A stretch of DNA of 15,577 nucleotides from Gammaproteobacteria bacterium (GCA_027484495.1 JAIXSW010000212.1:1-15577); one strand, 5' to 3'. Counted from the first letter of the stretch, positions 7,694 through 15,474 are shown. Notes: generated by a model not told the origin, from the letters alone. Made by a program: numbers and translations.

Positions 7694-8458
7694 TCACCGG
7701 CTGCGTTGCTGCCACCAGGCCCGGCACAAACTGATTAAAAACCGCGGATTATGTTTCAGGTATCGGGGCGCCAGCCGGCGTGGCTCCTGTAACCAGCGAA
7801 AAAACCATTCCAGCGCCAGCCGCTGCACCCAACGCGGCGCCTGCTGCCGGCGGCCGCTGAGAAAATCGATCACGGCCCCGATGCCAAGCTGCAAGGCTGG
7901 TAGCTTCGCACTGTATTGATCAATCCAGACTTCTTGCTTCGGACAACCCAGTGCCACCAGAATAATGTCCAGCTCAGCCAGCTGCATCTGCTGCAGTTGC
8001 AGTGGATCGCACCGGGCTGGTTGGGGTTGCCAGGCTGGCGCATGTTGATAACAAACCAGCAAACCCGGCACCAGCTGTTGTAACTGCTGCACAGCACGCT
8101 GTAAATCATCCTGGGCATGGCCACCATAAATACCGACCCTTAAGCCCTCGGCGGCGGCACGGCGACATAATGCCAGCACCAGATCGATGCCACGTAGTTG
8201 TGGGCAGCTGATGCCATTGACCAATCGCTGCCACCAACACAGTGGTTTGCCATCCGCCAGGACAAATTCGCTGCGGGCCAACACTGCGGCAAAATCAGCA
8301 TCATCAGCCGCTTCCATCAGCATATGTACGTTGGCTAAATACAGCCGAGTCGGTAGCCGGCGTTTTGCCCGGCTCACCAGTTCGCTGACCAGCGACGGCA
8401 TTGACTGTGCACGCACCTGCGTGTGCAAAACCAGACCTGAGCCGGACTGCCCCGTCAT
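7694..8458 (-). CDS. WecG/TagA/CpsF-family glycosyltransferase
   Basis: GT26-family enzyme. Characterised members add the second sugar to a polyprenyl-diphosphate-linked acceptor (WecG: ManNAcA onto lipid I of enterobacterial common antigen; TagA: ManNAc in wall teichoic acid). Family features visible: the LANVHML block with N43, the ADGKP motif with D69/G70, LRG at 88-90, GCPKQE at 171-176, GIGAVIDFLSG at 192-202 with AP shortly after, and the C-terminal basic and aromatic region EWFFRWLQEPRR...PRYLKHN, which probably contacts the membrane. At 254 residues the length is typical. The ATG overlaps the stop of the VpsP-like gene by 4 bases (ATGA). It is the only non-initiating glycosyltransferase in the window. 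Its sugar donor cannot be read from the sequence; no UDP-ManNAc genes lie nearby. Confidence 0.92.
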   Translation of the reverse strand: MTGQSGSGLVLHTQVRAQSMPSLVSELVSRAKRRLPTRLYLANVHMLMEAADDADFAAVLARSEFVLADGKPLCWWQRLVNGISCPQLRGIDLVLALCRRAAAEGLRVGIYGGHAQDDLQRAVQQLQQLVPGLLVCYQHAPAWQPQPARCDPLQLQQMQLAELDIILVALGCPKQEVWIDQYSAKLPALQLGIGAVIDFLSGRRQQAPRWVQRLALEWFFRWLQEPRRLAPRYLKHNPRFLISLCRAWWQQRSR

Positions 8459-9156
8459 GGTGCCGGGCTCGCCTCAGTACACAACTGGCGTTCAACCTGA
8501 GGCCACTGTGGCTCTGTTGCTGCACGCCGGCTTAAATAAAGACAAGACTGACGCTGCAGTTTAAATTGCCGGACTAACGCAATGGCCTGACCGCTCAGAT
8601 GGCCAAACAATGTCTGCTGCAAGTATTTGAAAATCTCGGCTTTTTGCCCAGCCGACCAATAAGGCCAATACTGAAAACTCAGTGTTAAAAACTTCTGCTG
8701 CACTTGCGGTAAATAAGCACCGTGTTGACGCGCCAATGCCATTTGCGTCCAGGCATCAGTCAGGCGGAATTGGGAGAAACCGAGGAAATAACCATAGTCG
8801 GCATAAGCGACCGGCCAATCAGGCCGCAGTGCGATAGCGCGCTGATATAAGGCTTCATTGCCAGCCAGTGCCTCTGTATTGAGATAACCACTGTGCCAGC
8901 CCCATTCATTAATTTTGGCCTGCATCAGCAGATAATGCGGATTGTCCGGTTGCAATGCACTGGCCTGATTGATCGCTGTCGCAGCCTGCTGATAGTCCGC
9001 GACGGCAGGTGCTTGTTGCTGCCAGTGATCCAGCGCAAATGCTGCCTGAAAATAATACAGACTGGCAATGCCGGCCCGCGCCGCCAGCCACATCAATCCC
9101 GCCAGCGGCAGCACTAATGCAGCCAGTAATAAGCGGCGACGCAGTAACGGGCTCAT
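8455..9156 (-). CDS. VpsP-like exopolysaccharide biosynthesis protein, membrane-anchored
   Basis: A 233-residue protein with an N-terminal membrane anchor (hydrophobic about 9-30 after an RRR stretch) and a helical, alanine/glutamine-rich periplasmic part. The pattern NQASALQPDNPHYLLMQAK and the later YQRAIALRPDWPVAYADYGYFL look like degenerate TPR helices. Overall shape and operon position match the VpsP family of vibrio VPS clusters, whose function is not known; this assignment is from pattern and context. Its start overlaps the stop of the phosphatase gene and its stop overlaps the start of the glycosyltransferase gene, each by ATGA, implying coupled translation. A role as a periplasmic scaffold of the polymerisation/export complex is inference. 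Confidence 0.75.
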   Translation of the reverse strand: MSPLLRRRLLLAALVLPLAGLMWLAARAGIASLYYFQAAFALDHWQQQAPAVADYQQAATAINQASALQPDNPHYLLMQAKINEWGWHSGYLNTEALAGNEALYQRAIALRPDWPVAYADYGYFLGFSQFRLTDAWTQMALARQHGAYLPQVQQKFLTLSFQYWPYWSAGQKAEIFKYLQQTLFGHLSGQAIALVRQFKLQRQSCLYLSRRAATEPQWPQVERQLCTEASPAP

Positions 9157-9890
9157 TGCAGACCGCCGAAATCGAGACTGGTCGTGATCAGGGCCGGATG
9201 TTCCAGCACCAGCGCGTCGGCGTAATGCTCATCCGTAAGCAGTGCCAGCTGTTGCCGTGCCTGCTGTAATTTGGGCGGACGGCGCTGCAGATTATGACAA
9301 TCGCTGGCCATCACCTGATAGAGGCGCTGTCGCACCAGCTGTTCCGCACATTGTTGATGCCGATCGCCTAAATCACCGAGCAATGAGCTGGCAGTCAGCT
9401 GGAACAGGCAGCCCGCGCTTTGCAGCCGTTGCAGTAATTGTGGATTAGACTGAATTTCACGGTTGCGTTCCGGATGCGCAATCATCGCAATGATCTGCTT
9501 TTTACCCAACCATTTCAGCAATTTATCGGTACCTGCCGGGACATGGCTATGTGGCAGTTCCAGTAATAACACCTGCTGCCCTTGCCACTGACCCAAAAAC
9601 GGCAATTGTTGTAACTCGATCGCACTCATCAGTTGATCGGTTAACCGTACTTCGGCTGCCGCCGCCAGTTCAACGGGGATCTGATGTTGTTGCACCAGCG
9701 CGCGGGCGACCGCTAACGCCGCGTTGATCGTGGCACGGTCATTGTCAAAATACCCCGGATTAATATGCGGTGTCGCCACCATCCGGCGGATGCCATCTGC
9801 GGCGGCGAGACGCAGCAACGCGAGCGTTTCGCCCGCGTCGACAGCGCCATCATCAATACCGGGCAGGATATGGCTGTGCAGGTCAATCAT
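9153..9890 (-). CDS. CpsB/CapC-type PHP-domain protein-tyrosine phosphatase
   Basis: Manganese-dependent tyrosine phosphatase of the PHP family (Streptococcus CpsB, Bacillus YwqE). It should dephosphorylate the tyrosine cluster of the adjacent Wzc-like kinase. Metal-binding motifs are in order: DLHSHILPGIDDG at residues 3-15 (H5, H7), ATPH (H42), E80, AHPERN (H139) and ASDCHN (D197, H199). At 245 residues it is nearly the same length as pneumococcal CpsB. It overlaps the kinase gene and the VpsP-like gene by 4 bases on each side. Classical gammaproteobacterial Wzc kinases are usually served by the unrelated low-molecular-weight phosphatase Wzb, which is absent here. Composition is rich in glutamine and alanine, as in its neighbours. 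Confidence 0.93.
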   Translation of the reverse strand: MIDLHSHILPGIDDGAVDAGETLALLRLAAADGIRRMVATPHINPGYFDNDRATINAALAVARALVQQHQIPVELAAAAEVRLTDQLMSAIELQQLPFLGQWQGQQVLLLELPHSHVPAGTDKLLKWLGKKQIIAMIAHPERNREIQSNPQLLQRLQSAGCLFQLTASSLLGDLGDRHQQCAEQLVRQRLYQVMASDCHNLQRRPPKLQQARQQLALLTDEHYADALVLEHPALITTSLDFGGLQ

Positions 9891-12067
9891 GTCGATTCAG
9901 ACGACTGCGCATAATATTGATAGTAGCCATAGCTGCCGTAGCGCTCGGCGTTTTTCAAATCGAGATCATTAAGCACCACGCCAACCACCCGGGCATGGGC
10001 GTTAATCAGCTTCGACAGCGACAACTGCACTAAACCTGAGCGGGTATGGTCGGCTTTCACCACCATGACTACCGCATCCGACAACCGTGACAGCACTAAC
10101 GCATCACTGACAGCATGTACCGGCGGTGTATCGATAATGATTTTCTGATAACGGCCACGCAGTTCAGCCAGCAGCGTTGCCACACGCGGGCTTGATAATA
10201 ACTCCAGTGGATTCAGCGGAATGGTGCCGGCCGGCATGATGTCAATGCCGCTTTGCTCATCACGGACAATACAATCTTCCAGCGTCTCGGTTTCGGCCAG
10301 ATAGTTGGCCAGACCCGGTTGAAACGCCGGCAAACCAAAGCGTTTAGCAATAGTTGGTTTGCGCATATCCGCATCGATCAGCAACACGGTTTCAAGCTGA
10401 CGGCAGGCAAACGACAGGTTACTCGACACCGTCGATTTACCCTCTTCCGGGATCGACGACGTTACCGCCAGAACCTGGATCGGCCGGTCCAGCCCAAGCA
10501 GCGACAGACTGGTCCGGATCGATCGGATCGATTCGCTGAACAGGCGCGCATCGGTGGAGAAGAAGGTGCGGTTTAACGTCACCAGCTGCTGTTTACCGAC
10601 AATTTTAGGCACCACGCCGAGCGCACGTTGTTGCAGCACCGCTTCAACTTCCTGTGTCGTTTTGATGGTGTCGTTCAGCGATTCCATCACAAATGCCACA
10701 ATGATGCCAAAACCAATGGCCGCGACAAACGCCAGGATCACTATCAGTTTGCGCTTCGGTTTAATCGGATCAACCGCCGGCATAGCGCGGTCGGTAAAAC
10801 GCGCCACGGCCGAGTTAAAGTCACCGGTCACTTCAGTTTCTTTTTGCCGCGCCATAAAGGTATCAAACAGCTGGCGATTGGTTTCCACTTCACGTTGTAA
10901 GCGCTGATATTCGGCTTCTTTGCCACTCAGATCCTGATACTGGCCTTTGGCGCGCTGCATTTCGCTTTCCAGCGCATTCAGGCTCTGGCTCAGAGTGTCA
11001 GCTTCGTTGGTGATGCCCGACAACAGTTTGCGGATTTGCTCGCGTAAATTGTCCTGTACCGACGCCAGTTCAGATTTGGCCGCCAGCAATTTCGGATGTT
11101 TTGGCCCGTAAATTTTGCTGAGCTCGGACACTTTACGCTCGGCCGATACGGCTTCCATTTTCACACTCTGCACGCCGGGGTGCGCAGTAATTTCCGGCAG
11201 GGTTTCCAGCTTCTCGATTTGGTCGATGCCATATTGTTTCACCACGCGGACAAAACTGTCGATCTGGGCTTTTTTCGACCTGGCCTGCGTGATTTGTTCA
11301 CCTAAACGTTCCAGTTCCTGACTGCCAAGACTGCGCACACCAGCCACATCGACCAGCCCTTCGCGTAAGCGGAATTCCTGTAATGATTGTTCGGATTGAT
11401 CGAGTTTTAACCGCAGCTCGCCGAGACGACCGCCAAGCCAGCTGCTGGCTTTTTGCGTGATGCCCATTTTGGCTGCTAACTGACCATCGATATAAGCTTC
11501 ACCAATCGCATTGGCAACCTCGGCGGCCAGCTTCGGATCCTGTGCTTCAAAGACAATGCTGACCAGCTGCGTTTTGCGTACCGGCTCGATCGACAACCGT
11601 TCGATAAACGCCTGAACCAGTTTCTCGCGGTCACGCGCGGCCTGGCCTTCAGCGGAGATCTGCTGCGTCCCGGCAGTCAGAAAAGGTAATAAGCTGCGCA
11701 AGTCATCCAGCAGACCGGGTTGTCCGACAAATTCAGGGTGGCTGGCCAGCTGCAGCCGGTCGATGACAGATTCAGCGATGGTACGGGATTTCAGGATCTC
11801 AAACTGCGTCAGGTAATATTCCTGCTGCGCAGAATTGATGCCGTACACTTCGTCAATTTTCACCGCTTTGGCTTGTTGTGATTCAATCAACAACGTCGCT
11901 TTGCTGCTGTAAATTTGTTTCATGTTCAGCACGACAAAAATCGTCAGCGCCGAGACTAACACTGCCAGTAATAAAATCCGCCATTTTGAGCGGTTGATCA
12001 CCATGAAATATTTACGTAAATCAATCACTTCATCAGGTGCTGCGTTGTTTTCAGCTGAAATCGCCAT
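9887..12067 (-). CDS. wzc: Polysaccharide co-polymerase and tyrosine autokinase (Wzc/VpsO-like)
   Basis: Inner-membrane chain-length regulator and BY-kinase, 726 residues. Order: cytoplasmic N-terminus; TM1 about 31-49; Wzz domain; long periplasmic coiled-coil region (about 205-400) with YGPKHPK at 320-326; TM2 about 441-462; the oligomerisation motif EX2RX2R (E512, R515, R518); Walker A in SSIPEEGKST (about 537-546); Walker A' LLIDADMRK (562-570); Walker B IIIDTPP (about 643-649). The C-terminus has six tyrosines within ten residues (Y710, 713, 715, 716, 718, 719), the autophosphorylation cluster. All parts needed for an active kinase are therefore in one polypeptide, as in proteobacterial Wzc. 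Its ATG overlaps the stop of the export-protein gene by one base (TGATG), and the phosphatase gene overlaps its stop. Phosphorylation state probably controls ring assembly and polymer length. Confidence 0.96.
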   Translation of the reverse strand: MAISAENNAAPDEVIDLRKYFMVINRSKWRILLLAVLVSALTIFVVLNMKQIYSSKATLLIESQQAKAVKIDEVYGINSAQQEYYLTQFEILKSRTIAESVIDRLQLASHPEFVGQPGLLDDLRSLLPFLTAGTQQISAEGQAARDREKLVQAFIERLSIEPVRKTQLVSIVFEAQDPKLAAEVANAIGEAYIDGQLAAKMGITQKASSWLGGRLGELRLKLDQSEQSLQEFRLREGLVDVAGVRSLGSQELERLGEQITQARSKKAQIDSFVRVVKQYGIDQIEKLETLPEITAHPGVQSVKMEAVSAERKVSELSKIYGPKHPKLLAAKSELASVQDNLREQIRKLLSGITNEADTLSQSLNALESEMQRAKGQYQDLSGKEAEYQRLQREVETNRQLFDTFMARQKETEVTGDFNSAVARFTDRAMPAVDPIKPKRKLIVILAFVAAIGFGIIVAFVMESLNDTIKTTQEVEAVLQQRALGVVPKIVGKQQLVTLNRTFFSTDARLFSESIRSIRTSLSLLGLDRPIQVLAVTSSIPEEGKSTVSSNLSFACRQLETVLLIDADMRKPTIAKRFGLPAFQPGLANYLAETETLEDCIVRDEQSGIDIMPAGTIPLNPLELLSSPRVATLLAELRGRYQKIIIDTPPVHAVSDALVLSRLSDAVVMVVKADHTRSGLVQLSLSKLINAHARVVGVVLNDLDLKNAERYGSYGYYQYYAQSSEST

Positions 12068-12633
12068 CAGAAAAATCTCTGCTCAATTGTGATGGTATCG
12101 CCGGCACTGATTTGAGTATTCAGATTGCCTTTTTGTTTGGTGGCTTTGTCGCCTTCGCGCGAAATAATGATGTCTTCGCGGGACGCCCGCTCGGTCATAC
12201 CGCCGGCCAACGCCACGGCCTGGTCAACAGTCATCCCCGGTTGATACGGATATCCGCCGGGCTTTTTCACCTCGCCATGGATATAAAATGGCCGGTATTG
12301 CACCATGCCGACAAAGACATTGGGCTCGACAAAATAATCGCCCTTGAGCCCTTGATACAGATGTTGTTCCACTTGTTTCAGCGTCATGCCGGTGACTTTA
12401 ATAGTCCCCAAAAACGGATAATTCAGCGTCCCGCTATTAGTCAGCTGGGTTTCCAGATCTAACTCAGGCTCACCAAACACTTTGATTTTGATGATATCTC
12501 CCGGTCCCAACACATAATCATCTGCACTTTGCGGCGCCGACGCTGTGGTGGTCTGCGCCATCACACCGAAGCATAACAACAATGAGATGGCGAAAAATCT
12601 GCTGATAAATCTGCCCAAGCCTTTGCCCAACAT
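12067..12633 (-). CDS. Short Wza/VpsN-like polysaccharide export protein (OPX)
   Basis: Periplasmic polysaccharide export protein of only 188 residues. A signal peptide (about 1-26, hydrophobic AISLLLCF, likely cut after VMA) is followed by the Poly_export domain, with GPGD at 43-46 and the YPFLG block, and then one SLBB domain (about 110-180). The protein stops right after it. E. coli Wza is about twice as long, with further SLBB domains and a C-terminal amphipathic helix that forms the outer-membrane pore; that helix is absent here. I see no good lipobox: the only early cysteine follows LLL. This resembles VpsN and other short OPX proteins thought to rely on a partner beta-barrel, and the gene just upstream (10 bases away) encodes one. 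The stop of that gene overlaps the ribosome site (TAAGGA). Confidence 0.92.
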   Translation of the reverse strand: MLGKGLGRFISRFFAISLLLCFGVMAQTTTASAPQSADDYVLGPGDIIKIKVFGEPELDLETQLTNSGTLNYPFLGTIKVTGMTLKQVEQHLYQGLKGDYFVEPNVFVGMVQYRPFYIHGEVKKPGGYPYQPGMTVDQAVALAGGMTERASREDIIISREGDKATKQKGNLNTQISAGDTITIEQRFF

Positions 12634-12643
12634 CTGTTTTTCC

Positions 12644-13870
12644 TTACAACGTCACTTTGAATTCAACACCATAAACTGTGCGGTCAAACTCAATGATGCC
12701 TAACGTAGAACTGCGGTCTTCCAGATTAATAAAACCAGTGACCTGCAACCAACGCTTTGGTTTTGCGGTTAATTCTGCAGTTATCACCTTATTCGTATCT
12801 TCACGGCGAAGCAAACTATTCGCACTGCTTTGCAACAGGTTGTACGCATCGGTCTGATATTCATAGGCCAGTTTTGACGTCAGGGATTCGGACCACTGGT
12901 GGTTCCAGCCGATGCTGTAACTGGTTTCGACGATATAGTCCGAGTTGATGTTCAGCGCATCAACGTCTTTGGCGCGCCGGCCAGCCGCGAGATCAAAGCC
13001 TGAATAAGTCAGCGGTTGCCATTGCACTATCGTTTCCCAGGCAAAACCACTGAAGTTCTCCCGTTGGTCCAGTTCAAAGTCTTTTTTCTGGTAACCCAGC
13101 TTCAGGATCCCGGTAGTAACAGCACTCAGTTCCCATTCAGTCCCGAGGCGATAGTTGGTGTCCTGGTTATCCCGCGCACCACTTAAATCGACAGATTTAA
13201 AATTGATGTCGGCACTCGCAACTTCGGCAACCAGTTTAAAAGCACCGCCGGTCTGATAGACAAAACCACCACCGAGCTGGCGCAGATCATGGTCACGGTA
13301 TTGCGTCACATCACGGAAGTTGTCGTAGTCTTTGGCATAATACCGCGCGTTTGCGCGCAGTTTGCCGGTAGAACCCTGGTTGCCGTATTCATATTCCACC
13401 ACACCGTTCTGGCTGTTGTAGCGCGTCACTTCGTCCTGCACTAAGCCACGGCCTTCCGACACACCGGTGCCGCGGTCTTCATGCAGCCAGCTGCCTGTGC
13501 CTTTAATTTTCAGCTGATGCGCGCTGCCTGGGGATAACCGGGCTTCGCCGTCCAGATAGCCATCGGTGTAGTTGTCTTCGCTGCTGCTGAAATATTTGCC
13601 GTTACGCAGTGCGGTGCTCAGTGTGTAGTTGTTCACACCGTCGACCAGATTGGCTTTTAATGACGGCGCAATCGTCGTCAGCCAGCTCGAGACGGTTTTG
13701 TCTTTGTCGCGGATCACGTTGTCATCATGGCGCAACGAAGTCACCAGCCCCGGGATTAAATCAATACCAGACTCGGTACGGATCACTCCCTCCGGCTCCT
13801 GCGCCTGTGCTGTGGTCACCACACCACAAAACAGCATCCCTGTCAGGCGCGTTAACTTCAGCTTACCCAT
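12644..13870 (-). CDS. Outer-membrane beta-barrel protein of the exopolysaccharide export system (VpsM-like)
   Basis: A 408-residue protein with a signal peptide (MGKLKL... then hydrophobic GMLFCGVVTTAQA, probable cut near residue 23). The rest consists of alternating polar and aromatic strands separated by turns rich in D, N and G, as in an outer-membrane barrel of perhaps 16-18 strands (strand number is a rough estimate). It ends KVTL rather than in the usual terminal phenylalanine. The open frame extends back over the end of wcaJ, but the ATG at 13870 has AAGGGA 9 bases upstream and directly begins the signal peptide. It is 16 bases from the wcaJ stop. Position between a WcaJ/VpsL homologue and a VpsN-like export protein matches VpsM, so a role as the outer-membrane conduit is likely but inferred. 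Confidence 0.88.
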   Translation of the reverse strand: MGKLKLTRLTGMLFCGVVTTAQAQEPEGVIRTESGIDLIPGLVTSLRHDDNVIRDKDKTVSSWLTTIAPSLKANLVDGVNNYTLSTALRNGKYFSSSEDNYTDGYLDGEARLSPGSAHQLKIKGTGSWLHEDRGTGVSEGRGLVQDEVTRYNSQNGVVEYEYGNQGSTGKLRANARYYAKDYDNFRDVTQYRDHDLRQLGGGFVYQTGGAFKLVAEVASADINFKSVDLSGARDNQDTNYRLGTEWELSAVTTGILKLGYQKKDFELDQRENFSGFAWETIVQWQPLTYSGFDLAAGRRAKDVDALNINSDYIVETSYSIGWNHQWSESLTSKLAYEYQTDAYNLLQSSANSLLRREDTNKVITAELTAKPKRWLQVTGFINLEDRSSTLGIIEFDRTVYGVEFKVTL

Positions 13871-13886
13871 GTCATTGCTTCCCTTG

Positions 13887-15287
13887 TTAATACACATGTT
13901 TGCCACTAAACCCTTTAAAAATTGTTCTGATGATAATTTTGATATCAAACCACAGCGACCAATGGCGGATGTAATACAGATCAAACTCCACCCTTTTCGC
14001 CATTTTATCCAGTGTATCGGTTTCACCACGCCAGCCATTCACCTGGGCCCAGCCGGTGATCCCCGGTTTTACTTTGTGTCGCAGCATATAAAACGCGACC
14101 TGATTGCGATACTGCTCGTTGTGCGCCACCGCATGCGGCCTTGGCCCTACAACCGACATTTCACCATGCAACACGTTGATAAATTGTGGTAATTCGTCGA
14201 GCGACGTGCGCCGGAGGAAGGCGCCAAACCAGGTCACCCGCGGGTCGTTGCGCGTGGCTTGCACCACCAGTTCGGCATTTTCCTGCACTTTCATACTACG
14301 AAATTTCAATACACCGATTCTTTTACCATCCAGACCATAGCGGTCCTGACGGAATAACACCGGCCCCCGCGACGTCAGCTTGACACCACAGGCTAACACC
14401 AACAACAAAGGGCTCAGGAATACTAATGCAGTGGCACTGAACAACACATCAAAAGTGCGCTTGAAATGGCTCTGTAACCCCAAATGCGGTGACTCAAACA
14501 CACTGATGGTATCAATATCACCCACAGCACTGAGCCGGCCCTGCATCATCTTTAATGTCAGCATGTCCGGCACCAGATAGACATCGAGGGTGGTATCGCC
14601 CAATTGACTGACAATATGCTGGATCCGCGCTTCGGCATGCATCGGCAGACAAATATACAAACGGGAAAACTCGCCTTGCTGGCCACGCATCACGGCGTCA
14701 TTGACCGTCCCCAGCAACAGGTGTTGATATTCTTCCGGCATCCGTGACGCGTCGCGATCATCAAAAAAGCCGATACATTCAAAGCCGAGTTCACGTTCCT
14801 CGGCAAATTGCTCGTTAAGTTGAATGCCGCGGGCCGTCAGGCCCACCAATGCCACTTTTTGCCGGTGAATACCGTGTTCGAGCTGCACTTTACGTACGAT
14901 GCGCTGCGCCAGGCGCCAACCAACCATCAGCAACACGCAACCGCAGAACCACGCCGTCATGATCACCCGGGAATAACTGGCACCAACTTTTAATAAAAAC
15001 AATGAGATAAGCTGAATAGCAAAGGAAATAACCAACACTGCGACGACGCGTCGGATCATCTGACGAAATGCGGACAGCCGCCAGGACCGGTACAACGACA
15101 TCCCTTCGGCTAAGTAAGAAAATAATAAAACTTCAGCGAGCAATAAGATCAGGTAATTTTTGTCGAAACTGACCCCGTATAAATGGCAGCTCAGCAACAA
15201 CACAAACATCAGAATGGCGTAATCGATAAAACGATAGATAGCGGCATAACCGCTTCCGCTGACTTCGATTGGACTGGACTTCTTCAA
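13887..15287 (-). CDS. wcaJ: Undecaprenyl-phosphate glycosyl-1-phosphate transferase (WcaJ/VpsL-like), probable TTG start
   Basis: Initiates repeat-unit synthesis by moving a hexose-1-phosphate (glucose in E. coli WcaJ) from its UDP sugar to undecaprenyl phosphate. Four N-terminal membrane segments (about residues 17-130), a soluble CoA-binding-like domain (about 145-260), a membrane-reentrant helix (RTFDVLFS...SPLLLVLA), then the catalytic domain with KFRSM, RRTSLDELPQF, GEMSVVGPRPHAVAHNE and KPGITGWAQVNGWRGETDT. These match E. coli WcaJ almost word for word. The open frame reaches an ATG at 15338 (483 residues), but that has no ribosome site and adds a cysteine-rich leader. A TTG at 15287 has AGGGAA 7 bases upstream and gives 466 residues, close to E. 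coli WcaJ (464). It is the first gene of the operon and divergent from the lipoprotein gene. Confidence 0.95.
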   Translation of the reverse strand: MKKSSPIEVSGSGYAAIYRFIDYAILMFVLLLSCHLYGVSFDKNYLILLLAEVLLFSYLAEGMSLYRSWRLSAFRQMIRRVVAVLVISFAIQLISLFLLKVGASYSRVIMTAWFCGCVLLMVGWRLAQRIVRKVQLEHGIHRQKVALVGLTARGIQLNEQFAEERELGFECIGFFDDRDASRMPEEYQHLLLGTVNDAVMRGQQGEFSRLYICLPMHAEARIQHIVSQLGDTTLDVYLVPDMLTLKMMQGRLSAVGDIDTISVFESPHLGLQSHFKRTFDVLFSATALVFLSPLLLVLACGVKLTSRGPVLFRQDRYGLDGKRIGVLKFRSMKVQENAELVVQATRNDPRVTWFGAFLRRTSLDELPQFINVLHGEMSVVGPRPHAVAHNEQYRNQVAFYMLRHKVKPGITGWAQVNGWRGETDTLDKMAKRVEFDLYYIRHWSLWFDIKIIIRTIFKGFSGKHVY

Positions 15288-15361
15288 ACAACACTTCCCT
15301 GAAATATTTGAAACAGCACCACAGGCACACTGCTTCATTTAGAAAATCAGCGACTCATGGC

Positions 15362-15390
15362 ATTCTACTGATAACGCCGGAACCACGCAA
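15362..15390 (-). promoter_or_regulatory. Candidate promoter of the exopolysaccharide operon
   Basis: On the minus strand TTGCGT (15385-15390) is followed after 17 bases by TAGAAT (15362-15367), which matches 5 of 6 positions of the -10 consensus. Transcription would begin near 15355, leaving a leader of about 68 bases before the TTG start of wcaJ but under 20 before the alternative ATG. The -35 box is weak, consistent with an activator-dependent promoter. No ops/JUMPstart element was seen in the 136-base divergent region. Confidence 0.4.
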
Positions 15391-15474
15391 TGTTGCACTT
15401 TGTAAATGAATGGCGTTTTGTCGTGGTAACATCAACAACATACAGGTTTTTCTAAACTATCGCTGAGGATCCCT

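Noticed and set aside
13871..14038. N-terminal extension of the beta-barrel gene into wcaJ
   Set aside because: The signal peptide begins exactly at the ATG at 13870, which has a good ribosome site; the extension is out-of-frame wcaJ sequence.
13629..14192. 187-codon plus-strand open frame
   Set aside because: It lies wholly antisense to wcaJ and the beta-barrel gene, with no protein-like composition or motifs; a shadow frame.
15339..15474. JUMPstart/ops element for RfaH control of the operon
   Set aside because: No GGCGGTAG-type element is present on the minus strand in the leader region.
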